This document shows positions 8,389-17,171 of a stretch of DNA of 64,000 bases, piece by piece. The notes under the pieces are model-generated. The model was not told where the DNA came from, did no database searches, and saw nothing but the letters and a program-made list of their open reading frames with translations. The DNA lies in the NCBI RefSeq assembly GCF_022288725.1, contig NZ_JAKNTA010000006.1, forward strand, positions 336,617 to 400,616, read 5' to 3'. The first letter of the stretch is position 1. Each line of letters opens with the position of its first letter. The translations under genes were made by a program, and so were the position numbers. The stretch is from Kitasatospora sp. A2-31. GTDB taxonomy: Bacteria; Actinomycetota; Actinomycetes; Streptomycetales; Streptomycetaceae.

Positions 8389-9978
8389 TCAGAACCGCTC
8401 GACGGGCGTGTGCGTCCCCCACACCTGCCGCAGGGCGTCACAGACCTCGCCGAGGGTGGCCCTGGCGGCCAGCGCCTCCTTCATCGGGTAGAGCACGTTG
8501 TCCCGCCCCTCGGCGGCACGCCGCAGGGCGCCCAGCGCACGGTCCACCGCGGACGCGTCGCGGGCGGCCCGCAGCCGGGCCAGCCGCTCGGCCTGCTGCG
8601 CCTCGATCGCCGGGTCCACCCGCAGCGGCTGGTACGGCTCCTCGGCGTCCAGCCGGAAGCGGTTGACGCCGACCACGGTCCGCTCACCGGAGTCGGTCTC
8701 CTGCTGGACGCGGTAGGCGGTGCGCTCGATCTCGGCCTTCTGGTGGCCGGCCTCGATCGCCGCCACCGCGCCGCCGAGGTCCTCCACCCGCTCCATCAGC
8801 ACGAGTGCGGCGGCCTCCACCTCGTCGGTCAGCGACTCGACGGCGTACGAGCCGGCGAACGGGTCGACGGTGGCGGTGACGTCGGTCTCGTAGGCGAGCA
8901 CCTGCTGGGTTCGCAGCGCGAGCCGGGCCGCCTTCTCGGTGGGGAGCGCGATCGCCTCGTCGAAACTGTTGGTGTGCAGCGACTGGGTGCCGCCGAGGAC
9001 CGCCGCCAGCGCCTGCACCGAGACCCGGACCAGGTTGACCTCGGGCTGCTGCGCGGTGAGCTGCACCCCCGCGGTCTGGGTGTGGAAGCGGAGCATCTGC
9101 GACTTCGGGTCGCGGGCGCCGAACCGCTCGCGCATGATCCGGGCCCAGATCCGGCGGGCGGCCCGGAACTTGGCCACCTCCTCCAGCAGCGTGGTGCGGG
9201 CGACGAAGAAGAAGGAGAGCCGGGGCGCGAAGTCGTCCACCGCCATGCCGGCCGCCACGGCGGTGCGCACGTACTCGATGCCGTTGGCGAGGGTGAAGGC
9301 GATCTCCTGCGCGGGGTCCGCCCCGGCCTCGGCCATGTGGTAGCCGGAGATCGAGATGGTGTTCCAGCGCGGGACCTCGGCCCGGCAGTACCGGAACACG
9401 TCGGCGACCAGCCGCAGCGAGGGCTTCGGCGGGAAGATGTAGGTGCCGCGGGCGATGTACTCCTTCAGCACGTCGTTCTGGACGGTGCCGGTCAGCCGGG
9501 CGGCCGGCACGCCCTGGGCCTCGCCGACCAGCTGGTACAGGAGCAGCAGCAGGGCGGCCGGGGCGTTGATGGTCATCGAGGTGGAGACCTCGCCCAGCGG
9601 GATGCCGTCGAACAGCACGCCCATGTCCTCGACGCTGTCGACCGCGACCCCGACCTTGCCGACCTCGCCGGCCGCGAGCGGGGCGTCCGAGTCGTAGCCC
9701 ATCTGGGTGGGCAGGTCGAAGGCGACCGAGAGGCCGGTGCCGCCGCCCGCGATCAGCTGCCGGTAGCGGGCGTTGGACTCGGCGGCGGTCCCGAAGCCGG
9801 CGTACTGGCGCATGGTCCACGGCCGGCCGGTGTACATCGTCGGGTAGACGCCGCGGGTGTAGGGGTACTCCCCCGGCCTGCCCAGGCGCTCCCCGGGATC
9901 CCAGCCGGCCAGGGCCTCGGGGCCGTACAGCGGCTCGACGGGGAAGCCCGACTCGGTGCGGCGCGGCTCGGCTGCCAT
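8389..9978 (-). CDS. Stand-alone acyl-CoA mutase large subunit
   Basis: Catalytic TIM-barrel subunit of a coenzyme-B12 acyl-CoA mutase, 529 aa, without the C-terminal B12-binding domain found in single-chain methylmalonyl-CoA mutases. TRGVYPTMYTGRPWTMRQYAG (41-61) and GLSVAFDLPTQMGYDSD (82-98) are typical. At the two positions that separate substrate classes, with the conserved spacing of 118 residues, it has Tyr59 and Arg177. This is the methylmalonyl-CoA pattern, not the Phe/Gln of isobutyryl-CoA mutase. It therefore probably interconverts methylmalonyl-CoA and succinyl-CoA, using a separate B12 subunit; a candidate is encoded at 57,054-57,461. The ATG at 9976-9978 follows GCGGAGGACACC. No chaperone gene (MeaB/IcmC type) is adjacent. 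Confidence 0.9.
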   Translation of the reverse strand: MAAEPRRTESGFPVEPLYGPEALAGWDPGERLGRPGEYPYTRGVYPTMYTGRPWTMRQYAGFGTAAESNARYRQLIAGGGTGLSVAFDLPTQMGYDSDAPLAAGEVGKVGVAVDSVEDMGVLFDGIPLGEVSTSMTINAPAALLLLLYQLVGEAQGVPAARLTGTVQNDVLKEYIARGTYIFPPKPSLRLVADVFRYCRAEVPRWNTISISGYHMAEAGADPAQEIAFTLANGIEYVRTAVAAGMAVDDFAPRLSFFFVARTTLLEEVAKFRAARRIWARIMRERFGARDPKSQMLRFHTQTAGVQLTAQQPEVNLVRVSVQALAAVLGGTQSLHTNSFDEAIALPTEKAARLALRTQQVLAYETDVTATVDPFAGSYAVESLTDEVEAAALVLMERVEDLGGAVAAIEAGHQKAEIERTAYRVQQETDSGERTVVGVNRFRLDAEEPYQPLRVDPAIEAQQAERLARLRAARDASAVDRALGALRRAAEGRDNVLYPMKEALAARATLGEVCDALRQVWGTHTPVERF

Positions 9979-10117
9979 GGTGTCCTCCGCGGGATCGGCG
10001 GAACGGTGCACTGGTACCCGCAATGTAGTGGTGCGGGCGGTCGCGGGCGCGGGCGACACCATTGAGATGATCGGGTCAGCGACCGAAGTGCTTCCACGAA
10101 TGACCCAGGGAGTGGCA

Positions 10118-10858
10118 ATGACCGAGCAGAAGGTGGCCGTGGTCACCGGTGCCAGCAGCGGAATCGGCGCGGCGACCGCCCGCCGGCTCGCCGAGGAGGG
10201 CTTCGAGGTGGTGCTGACCGCCCGGCGGACCGACCGGATCGAGGCACTGGCCAAGGAGATCGGCGGGCGCGCCCACACCCTGGACGTCACCGACCGGGCC
10301 GCGGTGGACGCGTTCGCGGCCGGGATCGGCCGGGTGGACGTCCTGGTCAACAACGCCGGCGGGGCGATCGGCGCGGAGACGGTGGAGAGCGGCGACCCGG
10401 CCGACTGGCTGGCGATGTACCAGGTGAACGTCCTCGGCGTGCTGCACATGACGCAGGCGCTGCTGCCGGCGCTGCGGGCGAGCGGCGACGGCACCGTGCT
10501 GCTGATGTCCTCCACCGCGGCGCTGGCCGCGTACGAGGGCGGCGGCGGCTACGTGGCCGCCAAGCACGCGGCGCACACCATCGCCGCGACCCTGCGGCTG
10601 GAGCTGTGCGGGGAGCCGATCCGGGTGATCGAGATCGCCCCGGGCATGGTGAAGTCCGAGGGCTTCGCGGTCACCCGGTTCCGCGGTGACGAGGAGAAGG
10701 CGGCCGCCGTGTACGCGGGGGTGGCCGAGCCGCTGACCTCGGAGGACATCGCGGACACCGTCGCCTGGGCGGTCACCCGGCCCTCGCACGTCAACATCGA
10801 CCTGCTGGTGGTCCGCCCGCGCGCCCAGGCCGCCAACCACAAGGTCCACCGCGCCTGA
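10118..10858 (+). CDS. SDR family NAD(P)-dependent oxidoreductase
   Basis: Short-chain dehydrogenase of 246 aa, classical type. The cofactor motif TGASSGIG is at residues 10-17, NNAGG near residue 78, a catalytic serine in LLMSSTAAL, and YVAAK as the Tyr-Lys pair. The final segment AWAVTRPSHVNIDLLVVRPRAQA resembles the YdfG/serine-3-dehydrogenase group of NADP-dependent 3-hydroxy acid dehydrogenases. The ATG at 10118 has AGGGAG upstream; an earlier in-frame ATG at 10100 would add six residues. It is divergent from the mutase gene, with about 140 bp between them. The substrate is unknown. Confidence 0.88.
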   Translation: MTEQKVAVVTGASSGIGAATARRLAEEGFEVVLTARRTDRIEALAKEIGGRAHTLDVTDRAAVDAFAAGIGRVDVLVNNAGGAIGAETVESGDPADWLAMYQVNVLGVLHMTQALLPALRASGDGTVLLMSSTAALAAYEGGGGYVAAKHAAHTIAATLRLELCGEPIRVIEIAPGMVKSEGFAVTRFRGDEEKAAAVYAGVAEPLTSEDIADTVAWAVTRPSHVNIDLLVVRPRAQAANHKVHRA

Positions 10859-10925
10859 CGGCCCCGGGGCGGGCGGCCCGGGGGTCAAGATCGAACGCGT
10901 CACCCGGCAGTGGTACACACGTGCG

Positions 10926-12590
10926 ATGACATCTCTTCGGGCCGCCCGTCCGCGGCTGCTGCTGGCCGCACTGGCGACCGGCACCCTGCTCCTCACCTCG
11001 GCCTGCGACGACGGCCCCGTGCCCGCGCAGGACCGGGCCGCCGGGACCAGCCCGGCCGCCGGCGCCCTGTCGGCCACCCCGACGGCGACGCCGACCTCGA
11101 CGCCGACGCCGAAGCCCACCGGCGCGGACGACCCCGCGCTCAAGCCCTTCTACGGCCAGCAGATCTCCTGGGCCGCCTGCCCGGAGGACCCCAAGGCCGC
11201 CAAGGCCAGGATCGACACGTCCGGGATGCTCTGCGGCAGGCTGCACGTCCCGCTGGACTACGCCCACCCCGCCGCGGACGCCCTGGACCTCGCGCTGATC
11301 AAGCTGCCGGCCGCCAAGCCGGAGCAGCGGCTGGGCTCGCTGATGGTCAACCCCGGCGGCCCCGGCGGCTCCGGCATCGAGATGGTCAAGTACGGCGCCA
11401 AGGAGTACGACGGCGTCCTGCACAACCGCTTCGACGTGATCGGCTTCGACCCGCGCGGCACCGGCGAGAGCTCGCCCGTCGTCTGCTACGACGACAAGCA
11501 GCACGAGGAGTCCAACCAGCGCGACACCCCGATGGAGCCGGCCGCCCGCAAGGCGCAGCACGTCAAGGCCGCCACCGAGCACGCCGCGGCCTGCCAGGCC
11601 AAGGCCGGCAAGCTGCTGCCCTTCGTCGGCACCCGCAACACCGCCCGCGACCTGGACGTGCTGCGCGCCGCCGTCGGCGACCGGAAGCTCAACTATCTCG
11701 GCATCTCCTACGGCACCTACCTCGGCGCGCTCTACGCCGAGGAGTTCCCGAAGAACGCCGGGCGGCTGGTCCTGGACGGCGCCGTCGACCCCGCCCAGGA
11801 CCGCCTGGACCACGGCATCGACCAGCAGGTCGCCTTCGAGAAGGCCTTCCGGCGCTTCGCCGCGGACTGCGTCGAGAACCACCCCGAGGACTGCCCGCTC
11901 GGCAAGGACCCGGACACGGCGGCGAAGAAGGCCGCCGACTTCCTGGACGGCCTGTACGAGCACCCGCTCACCGCCAAGGACGGACGCAAGCTCAACCGCG
12001 ACCTCGGCTGGACCGGGACCGTCTCGATGCTCTACGGCGACGAGAAGACCTACTGGAAGGCCCTGCGGATCGCCCTCGGCTGGGCGATGAAGGGCGACAA
12101 GCCCGACTACCTGCTGGCCTTCGCCGACGAGTACAACGGCCGCGACGAGGACGGCCACTACAGCCCGATGGAGGAGGCCAACGGCGCGATCAGCTGCGCC
12201 GACACCTCCCGCCCGGCCCCGACCCCCGAGCGCGCCCGGCAGGCGGTCGCCCGGCTCCAGGCCGAGGCCCCGCTGCTCTCCAAGGGCGTCACGGTCGAGG
12301 ACTACGACGAGCCCTCGTGCGCGTACTGGCCGTTCAAGACCACCGAGAAGCCGCACGCCGTCCGCGCCGAGGGAGCCGCGCCGATCCTGGTGGTCGGCAC
12401 CACCGGGGACCCGGCCACGCCCTACGCCTCGGCCGAGGCGCTGGCCAAGGGCTTCGCCGACGCCACCCTGCTGACCCGGGTGGGCGAGGGCCACGGTGCC
12501 TTCGGCAAGGGCAACGGCTGCATCGACGCCGCGCTGGAGGCGTACCTCGTCGACGGGACCATGCCGGCCGCCGGGACCAGGTGCTCCTGA
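10926..12590 (+). CDS. S33 tripeptidyl-aminopeptidase-like lipoprotein
   Basis: Secreted alpha/beta-hydrolase peptidase, 554 aa, that should cut short N-terminal peptides outside the cell. The signal peptide ends in lipobox-like LTSAC (about residues 23-27), so it is probably a lipoprotein. A threonine/proline-rich spacer follows (TPTATPTSTPTPKPT). The oxyanion region reads NPGGPGGSG, the nucleophile elbow GISYGTYLG is near residue 260, an acidic residue is in TTGDPATPYAS near 494, and the histidine is in GEGHGAFG near 521. The C-terminal TAP-like domain contains paired cysteines. It is monocistronic, following the SDR gene by 67 bp. Confidence 0.9.
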   Translation: MTSLRAARPRLLLAALATGTLLLTSACDDGPVPAQDRAAGTSPAAGALSATPTATPTSTPTPKPTGADDPALKPFYGQQISWAACPEDPKAAKARIDTSGMLCGRLHVPLDYAHPAADALDLALIKLPAAKPEQRLGSLMVNPGGPGGSGIEMVKYGAKEYDGVLHNRFDVIGFDPRGTGESSPVVCYDDKQHEESNQRDTPMEPAARKAQHVKAATEHAAACQAKAGKLLPFVGTRNTARDLDVLRAAVGDRKLNYLGISYGTYLGALYAEEFPKNAGRLVLDGAVDPAQDRLDHGIDQQVAFEKAFRRFAADCVENHPEDCPLGKDPDTAAKKAADFLDGLYEHPLTAKDGRKLNRDLGWTGTVSMLYGDEKTYWKALRIALGWAMKGDKPDYLLAFADEYNGRDEDGHYSPMEEANGAISCADTSRPAPTPERARQAVARLQAEAPLLSKGVTVEDYDEPSCAYWPFKTTEKPHAVRAEGAAPILVVGTTGDPATPYASAEALAKGFADATLLTRVGEGHGAFGKGNGCIDAALEAYLVDGTMPAAGTRCS

Positions 12591-12839
12591 GGGGCCGGGC
12601 ATGCCCAGGGATCCGGAGTATTAGCAGATGAAGGCGGGGAGAGCGCTGACAGAGAGGTGTCAACGTCACAACTTGATAGCTCGATCGGATGAATTCCGCG
12701 CGCGCTCTCCCCAACTGATGACCGCTCAACTACCGTTGAGCCGCTGCCCGGCGGGCGCTGGACGCCGCTCCGCAGCCCCATACTTCATCTGCTCCACCCC
12801 TTCCCACCGGCCCCTTCCCGCCCTCACGAGGAGGACCCG
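12591..12839. other. Structured intergenic region before OHCU-like gene
   Basis: About 250 bp with no credible gene and with lower GC than its flanks. It holds an 11-bp inverted repeat, GGGGAGAGCGC (12636-12646) against GCGCTCTCCCC (12702-12712), which encloses a smaller TGACA/TGTCA hairpin. It also holds a perfect 7-bp hairpin GCTCAAC/GTTGAGC with a TACC loop (12724-12741). It could carry the promoter and an operator of the downstream gene or a small RNA; neither can be decided by eye. Confidence 0.4.
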
Positions 12840-13385
12840 CTGGCCAGCGACATCCCGCCGCAGCGGCTCGATCCACACTCCGAGCCGACCCTCCTCGGGT
12901 TGCACCGCTTCAACGAGGCCGACGCCGGCGCCGCCGAGGAGGCCCTGCTGGCCTGCTGCGGCAGCCACCGCTGGGCCCTGCGGCTCACCGCCCACCGGCC
13001 CTACCCCGACATAGAGTCCCTGCTGGCCGCCGCCAGTGAGGCCTCCTACGACCTGCGCCCGGCCGACCTGGCCGAGGCGCTGGCGGACGAGAGCTGGATG
13101 CCGCAGCCGCTCCTCGGCATGCGCGCGCCGGGCAGCCAGGCCGCCCACACCGCCCTCCGCGCGGCCCACGCCGCGTACGAGGCCCGGTTCGGGCACGTCT
13201 TCGTGGTCTGCCTGGAGGGCGTCGCCCCCGAGGAGATGCTCGACACCGTCCTCCACTCGATCCGCACCCGGCTCGCCAACGACCCGGACGAGGAGCGGCT
13301 GATCGCGGCCGACGAGCTGCGCCGGATCGCCCTCACCCGGTTGGAGCACCTGGTCGCCACGCATTCCGGGGCCGCGGCCCGCTGA
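12840..13385 (+). CDS. OHCU-decarboxylase-like protein, probable CTG start
   Basis: 181-aa cytoplasmic protein of the 2-oxo-4-hydroxy-4-carboxy-5-ureidoimidazoline decarboxylase family (purine/uric acid breakdown). The family features visible are RFNEADAGAAEEALLACCGS near the N-terminus and FGHVFVVCLEG with RLANDPDEE in the C-terminal half. The HPRIG-type active-site motif of true enzymes is not seen; the equivalent region reads ALADESWMPQP, so activity is doubtful. No ATG or GTG precedes the conserved region. CTG at 12840 has GAGGAGG five bases upstream and gives the normal N-terminal length, while the only canonical start (TTG at 12900) lacks a ribosome site and trims the protein close to the conserved core. 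Confidence 0.75.
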   Translation: MASDIPPQRLDPHSEPTLLGLHRFNEADAGAAEEALLACCGSHRWALRLTAHRPYPDIESLLAAASEASYDLRPADLAEALADESWMPQPLLGMRAPGSQAAHTALRAAHAAYEARFGHVFVVCLEGVAPEEMLDTVLHSIRTRLANDPDEERLIAADELRRIALTRLEHLVATHSGAAAR

Positions 13386-13440
13386 ACCGCGGCTGCACCG
13401 CACCTCGCCCGGTGGCTCCGCGCCCCACGGCTCCGGGTTC

Positions 13441-13487
13441 CACGGCGCCACGCGTCACGGCGCCACGCGTCATGGCGCCACGCGTCA
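13441..13487. repeat. 15-bp tandem repeat, three copies
   Basis: CACGGCGCCACGCGT is repeated exactly at 13441-13455 and 13456-13470, then with one change at 13471-13485. It fills the gap between two convergent genes and runs into the stop codon of the lipoprotein gene. Each unit is itself GC-rich and partly palindromic (GGCGCC, ACGCGT). Confidence 0.85.
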
Positions 13488-14261
13488 CCGCACCGCCTGC
13501 GCGGCGCGGAGCTTGGCCGCCTGCTGCCGGACGATCCGCTCGTCCGGCGCGGCGGCCGGCTTCGCGCCGACGCCGACGGTCGTGAAGACCGCCAGCACCT
13601 GGCCGACCCTGACCACCAGCGCGCGCTGCGAGAGCACCACCGAGCCCGATTCATTCGTCAGGGTGAACCCGGTTACCGCGTCCGCTCCCCCGGGCGTGGG
13701 CGTGTCGTCCCGGGTCAGCCGGTGCCTGGTCCGCACTCCCTTCCGCGACCGGTCCGCCGGCGGAGGCGGCGCCGTGGAGGAGAAGGAGGCGCACGGGCCG
13801 AACAGCTTCTCCAGCTCGGCCTGCAGCCGCGCCGCCCGGCCCGGCCGGTAGCCCAGCAGCCCGCCGTACACCCCGCCCTCCGGATCGGCCGCCCGCGCCA
13901 CGCTCAGACCGGTCTGCGCGTACGGGCCCTCCGGGCCGGGCGAGGCAGAGGCGGCCGGGGCCGCCTGGGCCGCCTGAGCCGCCGGGGTCACCGTGTCCAG
14001 CAACGGCTGGCAGGCCGGCACGTCGGACACCTCCCGCCCCCCGCCGGAGCCGGTCTCCCCGTGGCCGGGGGCCATCACCGTCACCGTGTACCCGGGACCG
14101 AGGTCGGCGTCGGCCACCGCGGCCGCCCGCAGCTCCCCCGCGGACAGCTCGCGCACCGGCCCGGCCCCGTCGGCCGAGCCGCCGACCGTGGTGCAGCCCG
14201 CCGCCAGCAGCAGCACGAGGACGGCGGCGGGGGCGAGGGGACGGGGCGGGGGGAGCGGCAC
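13485..14261 (-). CDS. Putative lipoprotein of unknown function
   Basis: 258-aa secreted lipoprotein. The signal peptide MPLPPPRPLAPAAVLVLLL ends in lipobox LAAGC, with Cys23 lipidated. The mature part has a glycine/alanine-rich middle, a few cysteines and a final beta-rich half containing TGFTLTNESGSVVLSQRALVV, reminiscent of mycobacterial PknH-like sensor domains, but similarity is weak. The GTG at 14259-14261 is chosen because GAGG lies five bases upstream and the signal peptide follows at once; an in-frame GTG at 14303 has no ribosome site. It is convergent with the OHCU-like gene. The function is not recognised. Confidence 0.72.
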   Translation of the reverse strand: MPLPPPRPLAPAAVLVLLLAAGCTTVGGSADGAGPVRELSAGELRAAAVADADLGPGYTVTVMAPGHGETGSGGGREVSDVPACQPLLDTVTPAAQAAQAAPAASASPGPEGPYAQTGLSVARAADPEGGVYGGLLGYRPGRAARLQAELEKLFGPCASFSSTAPPPPADRSRKGVRTRHRLTRDDTPTPGGADAVTGFTLTNESGSVVLSQRALVVRVGQVLAVFTTVGVGAKPAAAPDERIVRQQAAKLRAAQAVR

Positions 14262-14516
14262 GGCGGCCTCGGCAGGGTGTCGGCGCGGACGGCGAGCGGC
14301 CACCGTAGCGCAACCGCGAGGTCACCCTCCGTGCCGAATCGGGGCGGAGTTCCCGGCAGACTAGGCCAGTCGTGCCTGATTGATCACACCTCGGGCCCCC
14401 GGAGGCGGTTACCGAGAAGGCGTCGATAGGATGCTCGCGGCCGGTGGACCGTACCCGGCCGGGCTGACCGACACCGAAGCCGGCCGAGCCCCCAATCGCT
14501 TCCGGAGGGTTTTTCC

Positions 14517-14897
14517 GTGCCGGCTGGAACGCTGTACCGCGGCCGGGAAGGCATGTGGAGCTGGGTGGCTCATCGAGTCACCGGCGTCCTCATCTTCTTC
14601 TTCCTGTTCGCCCATGTCCTGGACACCGCACTGGTGCGGGTGTCGCCCGAGGATTACGACACCGTCATTCAGACGTACAAGACGCCGCTGGTGAACCTGA
14701 TGGAGTACGGCCTGGTGGCCGCCATCCTGTTCCACGCGCTCAACGGCCTGCGCGTCGTCGCCGTCGACTTCTGGTCGAAGGGCCCGAAGTACCAGAAGCA
14801 GATGCTCTGGAGCGTGGTGGGGGTGTGGGTCGTCCTGATGGCCGGCGCCTTCTACCCGATCCTTCAGCACACGCTGACCTCCTGGTTCGGGAAGTGA
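14517..14897 (+). CDS. sdhC: Succinate dehydrogenase cytochrome b subunit
   Basis: Membrane anchor of respiratory complex II, 126 aa with three transmembrane helices. YRGREGMWSWVAHRVTGVL includes the conserved quinone/heme-side Ser and Arg, a histidine in LFAHVLD fits a heme ligand, and HALNGLRVV follows in helix 2. It passes electrons from the iron-sulfur subunit to menaquinone. The start is GTG at 14517 after CGGAGGG. It is the first gene of sdhCDAB, with only 8 bp before sdhD. The assignment rests on these motifs and operon position. Confidence 0.94.
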   Translation: MPAGTLYRGREGMWSWVAHRVTGVLIFFFLFAHVLDTALVRVSPEDYDTVIQTYKTPLVNLMEYGLVAAILFHALNGLRVVAVDFWSKGPKYQKQMLWSVVGVWVVLMAGAFYPILQHTLTSWFGK

Positions 14898-14905
14898 TCT
14901 GAGAC

Positions 14906-15397
14906 ATGTCCACGGAAATCTCCGACGCCCTGGTCGTCCCCTCCGCCCAGGCGCACACCGGCAAGGGCCTCGGCACCGGCAACCCGGCCGACGCCTTCGT
15001 GATCGAGCCGGCCCGGCAGCGGACCAAGAAGACCCCGCGCCGCACCCGCACCAACTTCGAGATGCTGGCCTGGCTCTTCATGCGCCTGTCCGGCATCGTC
15101 CTCGTGGTGCTGATCCTCGGCCACCTGCTGATCATGCTGGTGCTCGACGGCGGCGTCTCCCGGATCGGCTTCGCCTTCGTGGCCGGCCGCTGGGCCTCGC
15201 CGTTCTGGCAGGGCTGGGACCTCCTGATGCTCTGGCTCGCCATGCTGCACGGCGCCAACGGCATGCGGACGGTCATCAACGACTACGCCGAGAAGGACTC
15301 CACCCGGCTCTGGCTGAAGGGCCTCATGGGCGCCGCCACGGTCTTCACCGTGCTGCTCGGCACCCTGGTCATCTTCACCTTCGACCCGAACATCTAA
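14906..15397 (+). CDS. sdhD: Succinate dehydrogenase membrane anchor subunit
   Basis: Second membrane subunit of complex II, 163 aa. A roughly 50-residue polar N-terminal extension (TPRRTRTNFEMLAW ends it) precedes three hydrophobic helices. LILGHLLIMLV supplies a likely heme-ligand histidine, and LHGANGMRTVINDY is the family signature near the second loop. The ATG at 14906 follows the sdhC stop by 8 bp, and sdhA begins 31 bp later, so all are co-transcribed. Confidence 0.93.
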   Translation: MSTEISDALVVPSAQAHTGKGLGTGNPADAFVIEPARQRTKKTPRRTRTNFEMLAWLFMRLSGIVLVVLILGHLLIMLVLDGGVSRIGFAFVAGRWASPFWQGWDLLMLWLAMLHGANGMRTVINDYAEKDSTRLWLKGLMGAATVFTVLLGTLVIFTFDPNI

Positions 15398-15428
15398 TCG
15401 GCAGAGGCCAGAGGCGAGTTAGAACCCC

Positions 15429-17171
15429 ATGCAGATTCACCAGTACGACACCGTCATCGTCGGGGCCGGTGGCGCCGGCATGCGCGCGGCCATCGAGTCG
15501 ACCCAGCGCACCCGCACCGCGGTGCTCACCAAGCTGTACCCGACCCGGTCCCACACCGGCGCGGCCCAGGGCGGCATGTGCGCCGCCCTCGCCAACGTCG
15601 AGGAGGACAACTGGGAGTGGCACACCTTCGACACGGTCAAGGGTGGTGACTACCTGGTCGACCAGGACGCCGCCGAGATCATGTGCAAGGAGGCCATCGA
15701 CGCCGTCCTCGACCTGGAGAAGATGGGCCTGCCCTTCTCCCGCACCGAGCAGGGCCGGATCGACCAGCGCCGCTTCGGCGGCCACTCCCGCAACCACGGC
15801 GAGGCCCCGGTCCGCCGCTCCTGCTACGCGGCCGACCGCACCGGCCACATGATCCTCCAGACGCTGTTCCAGAACTGCGTCAAGCACGGCGTCGAGTTCT
15901 TCAACGAGTTCTACGTCCTCGACCTGCTGCTCAACGAGGGCAAGACGGCCGGCGTCGTCGCCTACGAGCTGGCCACCGGCGAGATCCACGTCTTCCAGGC
16001 CAAGTCGGTCGTGTTCGCCTCCGGCGGCACCGGCAAGTTCTTCAAGGTCTCCTCCAACGCCCACACCCTCACCGGTGACGGCCAGGCCCTGGTCTACCGC
16101 CGCGGCCTGCCGCTGGAGGACATGGAGTTCTTCCAGTTCCACCCGACGGGCATCTGGCGCATGGGCATCCTGCTCACCGAGGGCGCCCGCGGCGAGGGCG
16201 GCATCCTGCGCAACAAGGACGGCGAGCGCTTCATGGAGCGCTACGCCCCCGTCATGAAGGACCTCGCGTCCCGTGACGTCTGCTCCCGCGCGATCTACAC
16301 CGAGATCCGCGAGGGTCGCGGCTGCGGTCCGGACGGCGACCACGTCTACCTGGACCTCACCCACCTGCCGCCGGAGCAGCTGGACGCCAAGCTGCCGGAC
16401 ATCACCGAGTTCGCGCGCACCTACCTCGGCATCGAGCCCTACACGGACCCGATCCCGATCCAGCCCACCGCGCACTACGCCATGGGCGGCATCCCGACCA
16501 ACGTCGAGGGTGAGGTCCTGCGCAACAACACCGACGTCGTCCCGGGCCTGTACGCGGCCGGCGAGGTCGCCTGCGTGTCCGTGCACGGCGCCAACCGCCT
16601 GGGCACCAACTCGCTGCTGGACATCAACGTGTTCGGCCGCCGCGCGGGCATCGCCGCCGCCGACTTCGCCAACGCGAACGACTTCGTCGAGCTGCCCGAG
16701 AACCCGGCCGAGAAGGTCCAGGCCCTGGTCGACGGCCTGCGCGAGTCCACCGGCACCGAGTCCGTGGCGCAGATCCGCAAGGAGCTGCAGGAGACCATGG
16801 ACACCAACGCGATGGTGTACCGCACCGGCGCCACCCTGAAGCAGGCGGTCGAGGACATCGCCGCGCTGAAGGAGCGCTACAAGAACGTGGCGATCCAGGA
16901 CAAGGGCTTCCGTTACAACACGGACCTGCTGGAGGCCGTCGAGCTCGGCAACCTGCTCGACCTGGCCGAGGTGCTGGCGGTCTCCGCGCTCGCCCGCGAG
17001 GAGTCCCGCGGCGGCCACTACCGCGAGGACTTCCCGACGCGTGACGACGTGAAGTTCATGCAGCACACCATGGCGTACCAGGAGGTTGCCGAGGACGGCA
17101 CCACCTCCATCCGCCTCGACTACAAGCCGGTCGTCACGACCCGCTACCAGCCGATGGAGCGTAAGTACTGA
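15429..17171 (+). CDS. sdhA: Succinate dehydrogenase flavoprotein subunit
   Basis: Oxidises succinate to fumarate on the cytoplasmic face and passes electrons to SdhB. It is 580 aa, full family length. The dinucleotide motif GAGGAG is at 12-17, and the covalent FAD histidine is in TRSHTGAAQGG (His42). HPTGI and EGARGEGGIL line the active site, and the HGANRLGTNSLLD block is near residue 390. The ATG at 15429 is preceded by GGCGAGTTAGAACCCC, so the ribosome site is modest. Its last base is shared with the first base of sdhB (TGATG), indicating coupled translation. Confidence 0.97.
   Translation: MQIHQYDTVIVGAGGAGMRAAIESTQRTRTAVLTKLYPTRSHTGAAQGGMCAALANVEEDNWEWHTFDTVKGGDYLVDQDAAEIMCKEAIDAVLDLEKMGLPFSRTEQGRIDQRRFGGHSRNHGEAPVRRSCYAADRTGHMILQTLFQNCVKHGVEFFNEFYVLDLLLNEGKTAGVVAYELATGEIHVFQAKSVVFASGGTGKFFKVSSNAHTLTGDGQALVYRRGLPLEDMEFFQFHPTGIWRMGILLTEGARGEGGILRNKDGERFMERYAPVMKDLASRDVCSRAIYTEIREGRGCGPDGDHVYLDLTHLPPEQLDAKLPDITEFARTYLGIEPYTDPIPIQPTAHYAMGGIPTNVEGEVLRNNTDVVPGLYAAGEVACVSVHGANRLGTNSLLDINVFGRRAGIAAADFANANDFVELPENPAEKVQALVDGLRESTGTESVAQIRKELQETMDTNAMVYRTGATLKQAVEDIAALKERYKNVAIQDKGFRYNTDLLEAVELGNLLDLAEVLAVSALAREESRGGHYREDFPTRDDVKFMQHTMAYQEVAEDGTTSIRLDYKPVVTTRYQPMERKY

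Noticed and set aside
9979..10117. Cobalamin riboswitch before the mutase gene
   Set aside because: Only 139 bp separate the divergent genes and no B12-box-like element was recognised.
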